Origin: Anthostomella pinea
Taxonomy: Eukaryota > Ascomycota > Sordariomycetes > Xylariales > Xylariaceae
NCBI GenBank assembly: GCA_963556695.1
Contig: CAUWAG010000012.1
Location: forward strand, 2,728,001 to 2,792,000
Length of the DNA: 64,000 nt
Direction: 5' to 3'
Position 1 is the stretch's first letter. Each line of letters begins with the position of its first letter. Positions 23,147 to 33,842 of this stretch are shown piece after piece. The notes under the pieces were generated by a model. It had not been told where the DNA came from. It did not search any database and saw only the letters and a list, made by a program, of their open reading frames with translations. The position numbers and the translations under genes are program-made.

Positions 23147-23672
23147 CTACAAGGCAAAAGCTGCAAAGGCAACTGCACTGAGCAGTCCCAAACCGACTTC
23201 GGACCGGACGGGAACTCCAGGTGCAGATGATGCCGTCTCCGAAGCTACTGCCGAGGCGACAATATTGGATGCTGAGGCGACAGCGGTAGGGTCGGGATCG
23301 GTGGTAGCGGCGCTACAGATTTCAGGGGCTAGCTGGGTGGCATCTGAAGGTTGAGATGTTAGCACTTTCGGCTCCAATAGATACGGGCTTGGAGGCGTGG
23401 AGGTGGGCTGGCGTACTCTTAATGTCCTCGCTTGAACATTTGGCTGATAAAGTGACGCATGTACCTATGGCATTTATGAACTTCGATTTGCCAGTTCCAC
23501 AGAGGCAGGTGAAGTCGGTCACGGCGCATCCGGCCGAGTTTGCCGAGTCGTTGAGGCACCCGAGGGCGCACTGGGGCAGCTCCGAGACGAGGTTGGGCAG
23601 CGAGGTGGATGTGGAGTTCTGGGCCGCAGCGAAGGCGGCAAAGAGCGACAGTGCAACAGTGATGAACTGCAT
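23147..23672 (-). CDS. CFEM-domain secreted protein with GPI-anchor signal
   Basis: Exon 1 is 23672-23417, exon 2 is 23343-23147; the 73-nt intron (GTACGC..TTCAG, with a GCTAAC branch site) gives a 150-residue protein. Signal peptide: MQFITVALSLFAAFAAA. The CFEM domain follows with eight cysteines in order: QCALGC, AGC, FTCLC, GTC, AKC and EIC, the last supplied by exon 2. A Ser/Thr/Ala-rich stretch leads to a hydrophobic C terminus (GLLSAVAFAAFAL) of GPI type. CFEM proteins sit at the fungal cell surface or are secreted; some bind haem and some act in host interaction. The Asp that binds haem in some members is probably the one in VTDFTCLC. The gene looks intact. Confidence 0.88.
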
Positions 23673-24500
23673 GTTCGCGGCGGTATTGACGATTGTAACG
23701 AAGGACGGAGGATTGAGGATGGCGCAGAAGTGATTGGGCTTCGGTGTTGGGATGATGTCAATGCGTCTTTGGCCACCCGAGAAACGAGTGGAAGATGCTA
23801 CCGGTAATCGACGAAACGGCAGCGATGGAAAACTCGTTGATTGGTTTGGAGGTTGCGATGGAAACAAAGGCAAAAGGATCCTAAGGAAGTGAGAATTGGG
23901 TACTGTAGTATGTACAGATGGAGGGAGTATTAGACAAAGAGAGGAGACATGAAATACGAGGTTGAAGAGGCGATGGCGTTGGTCATCACACCACATCACA
24001 CAGCTCGGTCCCGGGCAGCCGGGCACGGGACGACCGGGACAACCTCAGCAACCACTTTGTCAAAACCATTCCAAAACACTTGTAGAGGAGGCTGTGCTCG
24101 AAGATCATCAGCCTTTGCGTGCTAGGCGGCCATGCGTGCGCGAATTTGACTGGATGGGACGGCTTGGAAGTGGAGGGTGACACGTCGGGTCTCGGCGCTC
24201 GTATTCTGTCTGAAACAATCCCGAGCTGCCAAAAACAGCCACCAGTGATGATGTCATCGTCAGCGTTGGACTTTATCGATATGTCTTATCGATAGACGTT
24301 AGACAGGAGTAAAGATAGTGGTTGTCTCTCTCCGGACTAATAAACTTGCTCGGCTCGGAATACAGTACCTTATCTCTGTGCTGAGGAACGTCGCCATGCC
24401 TCCGGAATGCCAGTCAGCATGTGGAACCTCGTAGGAGAGGTCGCGGTCCGGCGCAACGCGAGCCATACACAATGCCACAGACGGGGTCGTCGCATAGCCT
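23673..24500. other. Intergenic region
   Basis: Upstream flank of the CFEM gene. No gene seen. A short palindromic repeat (TATCGAT..TATCGATA) lies near 24276-24294. Confidence 0.5.
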
Positions 24501-25041
24501 CTATGATGATGGTCGTGAGATACGGCAGCGGCTTGAAATTTGCGTCCATGCGGCCCTGGCCTTCGGCAGCTCGGAGCTCATTTGCAAGAGGATGGCCGCA
24601 GCGCTGTACGAGTAGAAGATGACCTGGCCGCCGTTCGAGTCGGGGATCCTCAACAGCCGCGGGTCGAAAAACTTCTCACTCGCGGGCGGTTTGGACTTCA
24701 TGACGTCGTTGACGATGGTGTGGCGCGTGTCGGGACCCGGGCGACCGACTTGAGCAGGGCCAGCAGCGGGCGGAATCAGCAAACGTGCTTGGTCATGTGC
24801 CAGATCATGCCCAGCACCAAGATCGTCTTGGTCATGTTTCATTGATGTCGTTGTGCTCAATGTGTCGTGGCTCTTGCCGCGTGCCCGATACCTGGACGAC
24901 AAGCTGGCACAACTTCTCGACCAGCTCCTTGACCACGTTCTGCTTGTCAGATACATCGAATTTCGAGGACAGGCTGTTCATCTTGGTACGGATGCCGCAG
25001 TCTTGTAAACGATATGAGAATGACCGAGGACCTGGCTCCAA
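24501..25041 (-). other. Unidentified degenerate coding remnant
   Basis: Minus-strand frames contain protein-like stretches that do not join into one gene: KQNVVKELVEKLCQLVVQVS (near 24900-24950), TKTILVLGMIWHMTKHVC followed by a stop, and VNDVMKSKPPASEKFFDPRL to the stop at 24501. They look like pieces of one decayed gene. I do not recognise the family. Confidence 0.3.
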
Positions 25042-25553
25042 GCCGAATGGCTTCCTCAGCCGGATCGATGTTTGCCTCTATAAGGGCTGATGACAGTCAC
25101 GAACTAAAGCTAACCGGACGAAATGAGATGAGCTGGTGATCAAGCTGAAATGATCAATTATGATAACATTGAAGTCTCAACACCATGAATCAATCGCTGA
25201 CGACCTGTTTCTTTTCTGTCACAGCCGCACCATGTCAGCCACTCTACACCTCACCCGTGCGATGCCGAGATGCAAGTTACTTAGAAGCCGACAGTCGGGT
25301 CCGGATGGTCAACAGCATCGCATTAGCTGATGCGCGCTAACCTGCCATCTTTTGAGGCTCGTCTTACTTTTATATTGCCGCCTAGCGCTGACGTGTGTCG
25401 ACCAAGACTTTAATTCAGCTATAGTCCAAGCCGCTAACTACGTGCCCCAGACACTCAGCAGGTACTCGTCGCGCCGCCCACATTGATAAACAAGCTGTTC
25501 CTGCCACTCTGCACACATCCTGCCGCGTATCACGAGCTCACCAACACCAAATC
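25042..25553. other. Intergenic region
   Basis: Promoter side of the sulfotransferase-like gene. No gene seen. Confidence 0.45.
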
Positions 25554-26330
25554 ATGACTTCCAACGACGACAAAAACACGCAGGCCGCGGGGCCCCCATC
25601 CGTCATCAATGCGGGCCTTTTCCGCACCGGCACGGCCTCCATGGCCGAAGCCTACCGGATCCTAGGCCTGCGGCCGCACCACGGCCTCGACCTCATGGAC
25701 TACCCCGAGCACTGGGTCGAGCTAGAGCGCGCCGCCGAGGGCACCTGGCCCGACGTCCCCGGCGCCCGCAAGCCGCCACAACAGCAGCCCTTCACGCGCG
25801 CCGACTGGGACCGCGTCTTCGGCGCCTACGACGCCATCACGGACGTGGGGTCCACCTTCGCCGAGCAGCTCGTCGCCGCGTACCCGGAAGCCAAGGTCGT
25901 CGTCGTGGAACGCGGCGACGCCGACCGCTGGGAGGCCAGCTTCGAGTCGCAGATCCTGGGGCCCATCTGGGGGCCGCTGGGCCAGCTCATGTACCACGCC
26001 GTGCTGCCGCTGCTCGGCAACCGCGCCGTGAGCGCCATGCGCAAGATCCTGCTCGGCGCGTGGGGCGCGCGCGACGTCGCTGGGATCCGGAGGAACGCGA
26101 AGGACGGGTATGTGGCGTATTACGCGAAGGTCAGGGAGGCCGTCCCGCCCGAGAGGAGGCTGGAGTATAGGCTGGGGCAGGGCTGGGAGCCGCTTTGTGC
26201 GTTCCTGGGCAAGGACGTGCCGGACGTCGAGTTCCCCTGGGTCAACGAGTCTGCGGCGCATTCGGCGAAGCAGCAGGAACAGGTGTGGCAGATTTTTGGG
26301 CAGTTGGGGGCCAAGTTGAGGCCGTGGTGA
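25554..26330 (+). CDS. P-loop sulfotransferase-like protein (Sulfotransfer_4 type)
   Basis: Intronless, 258 residues, ATG at 25554. The N terminus has the sulfotransferase-type P-loop (INAGLFRTGTASMAEAYRIL), which would bind the 5'-phosphosulfate part of PAPS. A second motif VVVVERGDADRWEASFES resembles the 3'-phosphate binding region. The C-terminal block FPWVNESAAHSAKQQEQVW matches fungal members, which often read FPRVNDT in the same place. Many fungal genomes carry several of these genes, often of unknown substrate. The codons are strongly G/C-ending, unlike the AT-rich sequence that follows. No signal peptide or membrane segment is seen, and the gene looks intact. Confidence 0.82.
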   Translation: MTSNDDKNTQAAGPPSVINAGLFRTGTASMAEAYRILGLRPHHGLDLMDYPEHWVELERAAEGTWPDVPGARKPPQQQPFTRADWDRVFGAYDAITDVGSTFAEQLVAAYPEAKVVVVERGDADRWEASFESQILGPIWGPLGQLMYHAVLPLLGNRAVSAMRKILLGAWGARDVAGIRRNAKDGYVAYYAKVREAVPPERRLEYRLGQGWEPLCAFLGKDVPDVEFPWVNESAAHSAKQQEQVWQIFGQLGAKLRPW

Positions 26331-26639
26331 GCTGTCCGCCTGACCGGGGGGTTTGTGCGGTGGGTGACATGTACATCTCTCAATGGCCCAATGGGAGGGT
26401 CTTGAGTCTGAAGGGCCCATGGTTGGCGGGTGCATTGTTTGTATTAAGGTGTAGCCAACATTACCCCCTAGATCCCGTTGTGACACGCTTGCCTATACAT
26501 GTCGACTGGGTTTCTACGTATTTGGGTTGAGTACTTACGCTGGCCGGCCAGCTGGTGTCGTTTTGGGCGATGGCGGGCATGGTAGCGGGCTAGCATGTCA
26601 TAATACGAACTTTTAAACCTAACCGTGTGGGACCCCATT

Positions 26640-26985
26640 TGCAACTAGCCCCCATTTGCAACGATTTTCCAACCAAAACTTTATATTCCAAAAACGTTAT
26701 AGTTAAACAACTAGAATAATTATAAGTCTGTAGTAAGATAAATAGAACGGGTTAAAATAAAAAGAAACTATGATTTAAGTTGCATGAATATATATTTTTA
26801 AAATAATTTAATACATATAAAATAAATAAAAGACTTTTATCATTATAAAGTATTGTTTTTAATACTTATTCTTAAACAATTTAAACTTATCATAAGGTTC
26901 GGTATTTATTTCAGAGTTATATATATCGCTTTTTATAAATTATCATATTTACTAAGTTATAAATTCTACTATATGTCACGGCGAG
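26640..26985. other. AT-rich island
   Basis: Abruptly AT-rich, TA-dinucleotide-rich sequence between GC-rich flanks, with no open frame of interest. This is the look of a RIP-mutated repeat remnant. A second short AT-rich stretch lies at 27420-27520, and (TA)n is seen near 27187-27205. Confidence 0.5.
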
Positions 26986-27750
26986 CGTACTAGGGAGCTG
27001 GGACATGGCCTGCAGCAAGCAGCTATTACTCTATTGACGAGAATATCAAGACTAGAGAGGAAAGGAAGAGAGAGAGAGATAGGTACAGCGGGAGGTTGCC
27101 CCTTTACGAGGATCCTCTGGTCAGATCCTTCCCTTATTGGGAAGTATCGGCTTATCATGTGGGAAGGTCTGTGCAGGCCGTCACACTATATATATACATA
27201 TATGTTTCTGTCAGATGTTGGATCCCAGATATAGTGCCCTTAGGTGCAGTACCCGCTAGGGGGCTGCCAAGGGACCAGTAGATCCACCCTGGCATGGTGC
27301 AGTATAGTATTTAGCTGTAGATTAGCCCTGCCAAGCATACTTGAGAATGACAACAACATTTTGCAGCGACCGCTCACACCCCAAAGGCTTGTGACCCTTC
27401 TAGGAATCTCACAATATCCACTTTTAAATATAAATAAATAAGTCGTTTTACTGGCACCTTTCACTTTTTTTCGTTTATAATAATAAATATACTCTTTATA
27501 ATTATTGTATAAGGAACACTTCAATTCTCCGTGGACCAAAGTAACGTTGCCCTTAGCCTCCTCTTGAATGAGATTCGCCGCCACCAGGGGCCCCTGCCTC
27601 CCTCTCACCTGCAGCTCGACTTTCGCACCCCTGTCAAGTCCAACCTTGACACCAACTCCCGTGATTTTCGCACCAAATGCCGAGCGGTGCATGCATCTCG
27701 TATGACATGAGAGACCTATGACAAGAGCTGAATGTACTTCGATCTCATAA

Positions 27751-28664
27751 CCAGGTTTTGCGCTCCATGGTCGATCGTCGGCCTGCATTTCCCCAGTTCT
27801 CGAGCTGCCGCCGGAGATCAGACTCATTGTTTGGAAGCTAGCCCTTCCCAACCGCCTTGTGACTGTCTCGAAGCGGGCATACAAGCAACGAAACCGGCAA
27901 CAGGGCCCGTTGAGACAGCTAGGCTTTGACCATACACCTCCTCCTGCTGTCGCTCAAGTCTGCCGCAAATCGAGAGATGTCGCTTGCTGCACCGGTGGTC
28001 TCAAGGCCATCCGAACCTCTACCGGAACCTCTTGGGCCTTGTTCGATCCCACCAGAGACAGCCTCTTCCTACGCGCCAGCCCGTTTGACTATTGTCCAAT
28101 GTCAATATATCGGGCACTACCCACACGGCGCAGTCCCTGGTCCTCAGCCCGCCCTACACGAGTAGCATGCTGCAATTACTATTAACACCCGCCAACTTCC
28201 CAAACCTCACGAACGCCGACTTCATCAGCAGCTTCATCTTCTACCCCGAGCACCACGACGCCAATGTGCAGGCTCGACTGTTCTCTCGTGGAGAGCCTGC
28301 GGTCTATAACCTTGATGATCCCGAGGACGTGCGACTCCTCGCTGAACTCACGAGGCGGGACCCCTCCGGCCTTGGCGGCATACGGGCGGCGAGATACCCG
28401 TCACTTTTCCGCCTTGCTGATAACGAAGCCAATGGGAACATGACCTGGCCCGTGTTCCAAAGGCTGTTGTCAAGGATCTGGCTGGTGATGCAACTTCACT
28501 GGTCTCCTGTGACGTTTACCACGGTAGGACTTAGCAACGAATGGGGACCGGAGACAGTAGCCTGGAGACGTATGATGGGGGCCAGAATTCCCACTTTCAG
28601 AAGGGTCCGCGTTGTTTGCCTGGGCGAATCGGGCCCTGGCGGTGTGTCTGCACGAAACCCTTAA
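27751..28664 (+). pseudogene. 2EXR-domain protein (frameshifted, start missing)
   Basis: The frame opens after TAA at 27748-27750 and has no ATG before the domain, so the start is lost or lies in an unseen exon. The 2EXR hallmark is LELPPEIRLIVWKLALPNR followed by VSKRAYKQ and the conserved AQVCRKSRDVA block, then FDPTRDSLFLRASPFDY. Near 28090 the frame shifts; the downstream frame runs from there to TAA at 28664 (TPANFPNLTNADFISSFIF, LADNEANGNMTWPVFQRLL). The shift is too local to be an intron. 2EXR proteins are abundant in ascomycetes and mostly uncharacterised. A sequencing error could account for the frameshift but not for the missing start. Confidence 0.6.
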
Positions 28665-29415
28665 CTGTGTCCTGCTTGTTAAGGTTGAATGGGTCGATCA
28701 TGCCGGTAAGCAACTACAACCATTGCCTCCTGTCACATATCAACAGAAAACAAGCTGACGAGCCGGGAAGCCCCCCACAGGATACTGCCTCGGTCACCTT
28801 CGACGAGCTGTCCCGACCTTGTAGAGACTGCTGATTTGGCCCCGGCCTGGGATGGAAGGTATCATGGATTGAAAAATGCTGGTTTTACATGTTCGCGGTA
28901 GATTGTGCTTGGAGTTGAAGTTTTGGTCATAGTATCAGCACTTTCCTTGCTCTCATAAAAAGAGAAAGAAAAAAGAATCAAAGTATCATGTTTTCATAGT
29001 CATATCTACCAGGTTTCAATGGCGGGTTTCTTAGAGCATACGTAGTTAATTGCAATCCACTCTCTCATTTATTTCTTATCTTTCTCGTGACAGTACTAGC
29101 TATAGCTTCGAATTTACCTCGTGATAAGTTCCAAAGTGTCTCTGAAATGCCCTCAAACTAGCAGCTCTACCCCTGATGTTGTCAGGCGGAAGCAGTAAAT
29201 CGTGTTCAACCTAGCTCCCTAAGTTAGGAAGCCACTGGATCCCCAGATGCTCAAGCCGCCACAGCCAGACCTACCAGGTAAGGACTCTGATAGAATTAAA
29301 CGAATGCACACATGATTGAGTTTTATTTCTCCGATATTGTGGTAGTCGAGGTGCTGAGAGCGTATATTGGAAACCTACTTCCCTATGAAACTAAATACTT
29401 GCTCCTACAAGACGA
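28665..29415. other. Intergenic region
   Basis: Convergent flank between the 2EXR remnant and the NTF2-like gene. No gene seen. Confidence 0.5.
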
Positions 29416-29880
29416 TCACGAAGTCTCCTCAATCCAGTTCTTCTTCCCGACTTCAATTCCCTTAGCCTTCAGCTTCCCCATCCACTCCATCATAGCCTGC
29501 CCATCCATGAAGAGATCAAATCCCTTCACTTGCTTCCCGTCGTCCGTCAGCTTGATCTTTTGCACGTGTTCGTTATTGTACATCCCAGCCGGGCCCTCGG
29601 CGTCGGCGTCCATGTAGGACACGACCATGCGCTTGGCCTCGTCGACGACCATGTCGCCCTCAGTCGCGTGGTAGCGATCGAACAGCGTGAATGACCATTC
29701 GGTGAAATGGACGTATTCGGCCTGATTCTGGACGGGGGCTTTGAGGGAAGAGGGGAAAGTCCGCGCGATGAAGTCGGGGGTGGTGAGGGAGGTGATGCTG
29801 TTCTCGCCGGTGACTTTTTTGTCTATGTGGGCTTGCTGAAAGAATTTTGTGGTGTGGATGAGCTGATCGCGGAGTGACAT
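29416..29880 (-). CDS. NTF2-like/SnoaL-like small protein
   Basis: Single exon, 154 residues, ATG at 29880-29878. The sequence has an N-terminal helix pair (RDQLIHTTKFFQQAHIDKK), then alternating aromatic beta strands (HFTEWSFTLFDRYHATEGDM, AKRMVVSYMDADAEGPAGMY, NNEHVQKIKLTDDGKQVKGF) and a terminal amphipathic helix (MMEWMGKLKAKGIEVGKK). The order is that of the cone-shaped NTF2/SnoaL fold. Length fits the family. Such fungal proteins are found alone or in secondary-metabolite clusters; no biosynthetic partner is seen here, so no substrate is proposed. No signal peptide is seen. The gene looks intact. Confidence 0.7.
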   Translation of the reverse strand: MSLRDQLIHTTKFFQQAHIDKKVTGENSITSLTTPDFIARTFPSSLKAPVQNQAEYVHFTEWSFTLFDRYHATEGDMVVDEAKRMVVSYMDADAEGPAGMYNNEHVQKIKLTDDGKQVKGFDLFMDGQAMMEWMGKLKAKGIEVGKKNWIEETS

Positions 29881-30310
29881 GGTGAATTTGAGTTGCGTGC
29901 TTCTGTGGGGTTAAAGGCCGGGACGGTGCGGCGGTGGTTTGAGCTGTGGTAGAGTATGGGGGACGAAAACCTGGGTTTTGGATTCGAGAAATGGGATGCC
30001 GGGAAAATAGGGAGTAGAGGCCTTTATAGGGATCATGCGGAGCCCATCATATTACAAGAATTGTATGTTGGCTGTGAAGTGCATATGATCAGGGGGTGTT
30101 GGTTCGCCAAGCTGCAAGGGAGCAGACGGCGACCCAAACCCCTCAGTCTCTCCCCGCGATTTACTGCTACGTACAGGTGTTCAGGGTGGTAATCCTCTAA
30201 GATTAGCTGTTTCACATGTATCCAGTCGAGCCAGGTAATAAGGATGGTAAACGCTAGCGCGATAGATAGAACTTTTACGCGATTGGAACTTTCTCATGGA
30301 ACTTTTTCAT
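29881..30310. other. Intergenic region up to the mitochondrial-type junction
   Basis: Upstream flank of the NTF2-like gene. The change to mitochondrial-type AT-rich sequence occurs between about 30290 and 30350. No gene seen. Confidence 0.5.
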
Positions 30311-30348
30311 AGAACGGGTTGTATTAGCATGACCGAGGTATAACAATT

Positions 30349-30456
30349 ACTGATTTAATAAGTGCAGGAGTCGGAATTGGTGTAGTTTTTGGAGCTTTAT
30401 TTCTAGGTGTAGCTAGAAATCCGTCCATGAGAGTTAATTTATTCTCATCAAGTTAA
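30349..30456 (+). pseudogene. atp9: atp9 fragment (middle part), plus strand
   Basis: The frame TDLISAGVGIGVVFGAL followed by FLGVARNPSMR and a stop at 30454 is the middle of ATP synthase subunit 9 (subunit c). Both the N-terminal start and the C-terminal helix with the proton-carrying acidic residue are missing. The complementary piece lies inverted at 31248-31416. Confidence 0.75.
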
Positions 30457-31247
30457 ATTTTTTGGCCTTTATACAACTCCAAATATGTTATATACAGATT
30501 AACGTACGGCTCTACCACGACCCACTCCGTACTAATTGGTTATATTAATATAACCAATGCCTCAAATTACATTAATATAAACTTATATTAATAAAATTCT
30601 ACACCCAACCTGATTAAAAAATATCAGTATAATTAATATTATATATACATAATTAAAATATGCCTATAACTTTTGAATATTATTAATTAAATATTTGAAA
30701 GTTTCGAATAATACCAAGCTATTTCTAGTTAAAAATCTCTCTCTAAATTATAGTTTTATGTAGGCTTTGCAAAACTCGCATTTAAATTCTATATTTTGAT
30801 AAAGTTATCTATTAATTTATAATATTTTCTATTTGAAACCTAAACCCTTCGCTTGAAGTATAATATTTATATAGACATATTATCTACTATAACTTTACTT
30901 AAATTCTTTCAAATTTAGTTTATTATTATCTCCAAAACATAGGAAAATGTTCATGTACATTTTCCTTTCCACTTACCCTACCCTTTTTTAAGATCCTTAT
31001 AGAATCTATGTATTTCTCTAATACCAACAAGAGGGTAAGCCTTGAATTGAGTAATGCGCATTTCTGGTCAATTAAGGCCTCCGAAACGGAGTGCACTATG
31101 ACACTATCAATCTATAAAACAAGAAAGGAAATATCAGGTTAATAAAAACACCTAAATAATTTTTTATGAATACAAATTAATATACTTTAATTTTATAAAT
31201 TCAGATATAATTGTGATAGTATAACTAAAAATATAATTATATATAAT

Positions 31248-31416
31248 TTAAGCTATATACAAAAGCAAAAAAGCTATCATTAACACAAATAAACCAGTAG
31301 CTTCTGAAAAAGCAAAACCTAAAATAACATATTAAAGCTCCAAAAACTACATCAATTCCGAATCCTGCTCCTATTAAACCAGTAGTAGCTAAACCTATCC
31401 TTATTATTCTTGCACA
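31248..31416 (-). pseudogene. atp9: atp9 fragment with internal deletion, minus strand
   Basis: Reads IGLATTGLIGAGFGIDVVF then GALI, loses about 16 residues that would contain LGVARNPS and the loop, changes frame, and resumes ILGFAFSEATGLFVLMIAF to LLLYIA and a stop at 31250-31248. The essential Glu in FSEATG is kept, but the polar loop and the frame are lost. Gly to Asp in GIDVVF is also abnormal, since the glycine-rich helix is highly conserved. Confidence 0.75.
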
Positions 31417-32564
31417 TTATCATATTTAATATATATAAAATGAATTACCCATGATTAAATTAAAAAACACTAACCTAATAAATTATTTACGTTTTCCAGT
31501 CCCGTATATTTTAACTTAACGACACTTAATACGAGGTAATAATTTTTCCTTCTATTTAAGACGAATCATTGATGATTACGTTTAGGAGGACGACGAGGTT
31601 CTACCTCCACATAATATAATTGACCTTTATATATTCGTATAGATATTAAATAATATATGGTTATAGAAGGTACTCCAATTATAATTCTAAATAATAATAT
31701 ACTTAGAATAGAAAGATTATCTATATGAAAAGTTTAAATTATATAAATATTGTATATACTTATTATTTTTAGCTTTTGCATTATATTTTTCATTTTCTTA
31801 ATTCATCATAATTAACTATAATTCGTATTACATTTGTTTTATGTAAATTTAAATTAGCAAAAGTTAACTTTTGGTGTATTTATATAAGTTCTGCTACATT
31901 AAACTTTACATATAAACACCTGAATCTTTTATACTATTACAAATTAAATAAACCTGAATAACCTAAACCTTTTAAATTTATTAATTAGAATTTTAGATAT
32001 CTATATCTATTTTAAATTAGTAATTTTACATTATATCTTATTATCGGCTTTACTATAAATATCTTCTCCGATATTCTACTAAAGAGGATCTAATATTTAT
32101 TATATTAGGTTTAAATTGATTATTCTAAATATATTATACATATTTAAATATTATATACTATTGACTAATTTAATCTCTTTTCTATTTAAAACCTAAATTC
32201 TACACTCAAAGCAATTTTATACACTAATATGTTGTTTACTATAACTTATCTTAAATTGGTTTAAATTTAATTTATTATTATATAAAAACCATATTAGCAT
32301 AAAATAGTTTATAAGATTTAAACTTCTATATTAATAGAAAATTAATGTTTTAAATTAAGACTATTACCACTGCCACTTCACCTCTATTCAATTGGCCGTT
32401 ATCGATAAGAATAGAATTAGTACACCTCCCCTTTAAACAAACTTCAATTTAAAAATCTTTAAAGTTAAGATCAACATTTTAATAAAAAAACTAATTATAA
32501 AATATATCTATGCATAAAACTAACTAAATCGCTTACTACTGGTTGCTTAGTAAATGTAAAGGCT
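31417..32564. other. AT-rich mitochondrial-type spacer
   Basis: No assigned gene. A minus-strand frame ending at 31470 (with IGVPSITIYYLISIRIYKG and EVEPRRPPKR) is open under the mitochondrial code but has no recognised homologue. The rest is very AT-rich with degenerate repeats. Confidence 0.4.
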
Positions 32565-33359
32565 TTAATGAAGATCCAAACCATCCTTTATATAACCTGA
32601 AGATAAAACCACAAAAACTTGAGCTTGAATGAAGGCTATACCTAACTCCAGACCTGAAAATGCTATAATAAAAGACAAGGGTATTAAACCTAAGAAAAAG
32701 AATATTATTCCACTTGTCATTATATTGTATGTGAAACCTGCTAATATATTAAGCAACATGTGACCTGATAATATGTTAGCTGCTAATCTCAAACCTAAAG
32801 AAATATTTCTAGCTAAGTAAGAAATAAACTCAATTAAAACTAATAAAGGTAATAAAGCTAAAGGACAACCAGCAGGCACTAAAAGAGAGAAAAATACTAG
32901 ACCGTGTTTTTGGAATCCTAATATTGTTACACCTAAAACTATAGTAAAACTTAATGCAAATGTTAATACAAAATGACTTGTAGAAGCAAAAGTGTAAGGA
33001 ACCATTCCAATTAAGTTATTAATTAATATAAATATAAATAAAGCATATATAAATGGAAAGTATAATTGTCCATTTCTAGGGTTTATTTGATTTGTTACTA
33101 TGCTATGAATAGTTGCATATAAAGATTCTTGACTTATTGATCAATTATTACCTACTAATTTATTATAATTTGTACTTAAAAGGTTAAGAGTTAATATAAA
33201 AAAAGCACCTAACATTAAGTATAATCCTATATTAGTTACTGATATATGTAAATTTCCTAATATAGGTGCATCAATACTTAATAAATCTCTTATTTCAAAT
33301 TGATTTAAAGGGCTAATTATTTCTCTATTAAGATTAAAAAAGTTGGTTATTTTTTCCAT
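32565..33359 (-). CDS. atp6: ATP synthase subunit 6 (open only under mitochondrial code)
   Basis: ATG at 33359, stop at 32565, 264 residues when TGA at 33138-33140 is read as Trp (..KLVGNNWSISQESLY..). Length is normal for fungal subunit a of the F1Fo ATP synthase. The N terminus is MEKITNFFNLNREIISPLNQ; the conserved helix with the essential Arg is in ISLGLRLAANILSGHMLL, and the C-terminal Gln/Glu helix is LELGIAFIQAQVFVVLSSGY. It is the best-preserved protein gene on the minus-strand half. If the segment is nuclear the internal TGA makes it untranslatable, so it is a fossil rather than a working gene. Confidence 0.85.
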
Positions 33360-33549
33360 TGTAAAACTATCATAACTGTATCCAATAGTTAATTAAAACT
33401 CAAAGTATAAAACTAATCTGGTAATAGATATTACTAGATTACTTTCTTAATTTAACTTTAGTATTAATAATTGAAATGTAAATCTTGATAAATTTAATTT
33501 ATATTTAATATAATATTTTAAAAATCTACTACTTCATGTAGTATAAATA

Positions 33550-33702
33550 TTAATTAAATAATTTAGATATAAAAGTACGAGCTAAAGATAAACGAACAAA
33601 TCTAGGTAATATGTATTTAGATAACATATATATTGTTATTATAATTATAACAAAAGCAAAAGTTACTTCATTTACAAAATAAAATGGTGTTAATTAAGGC
33701 AT
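33550..33702 (-). pseudogene. atp8: ATP synthase subunit 8 with stop at codon 3
   Basis: ATG at 33702-33700 is followed by CCT and TAA, then an otherwise open frame: LTPFYFVNEVTFAFVIIII, TIYMLSKYILPRFVRLSLAR, TFISKLFN and a stop at 33552. Total length (50 residues) and sequence match fungal ATP8, whose third residue is normally Gln. The CAA to TAA change is a C-to-T change in a CpA context. Position between nad4 and atp6 is the standard one (nad4-atp8-atp6). Confidence 0.85.
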
Positions 33703-33842
33703 ATTAATAATAATCGTGTTATTGAATACTATTTAATAAGTATTAGCGTTTATTATAAAACGAAAATATTTTAATTAAGGAAACAACTAAATTTTTTTTT
33801 TTTTTACAGAGTAAACTATAACCACCGTATTATTAAATAGTA

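Noticed and set aside
25722..26486. 254-codon open frame on the minus strand
   Set aside because: Shadow of the GC-rich sulfotransferase-like gene; GC-rich third positions leave the antisense open.
27240..27884. 214-codon open frame on the minus strand upstream of the 2EXR remnant
   Set aside because: Overlaps the 2EXR domain on the opposite strand, has no recognisable domain, and runs through an AT-rich stretch of low complexity.
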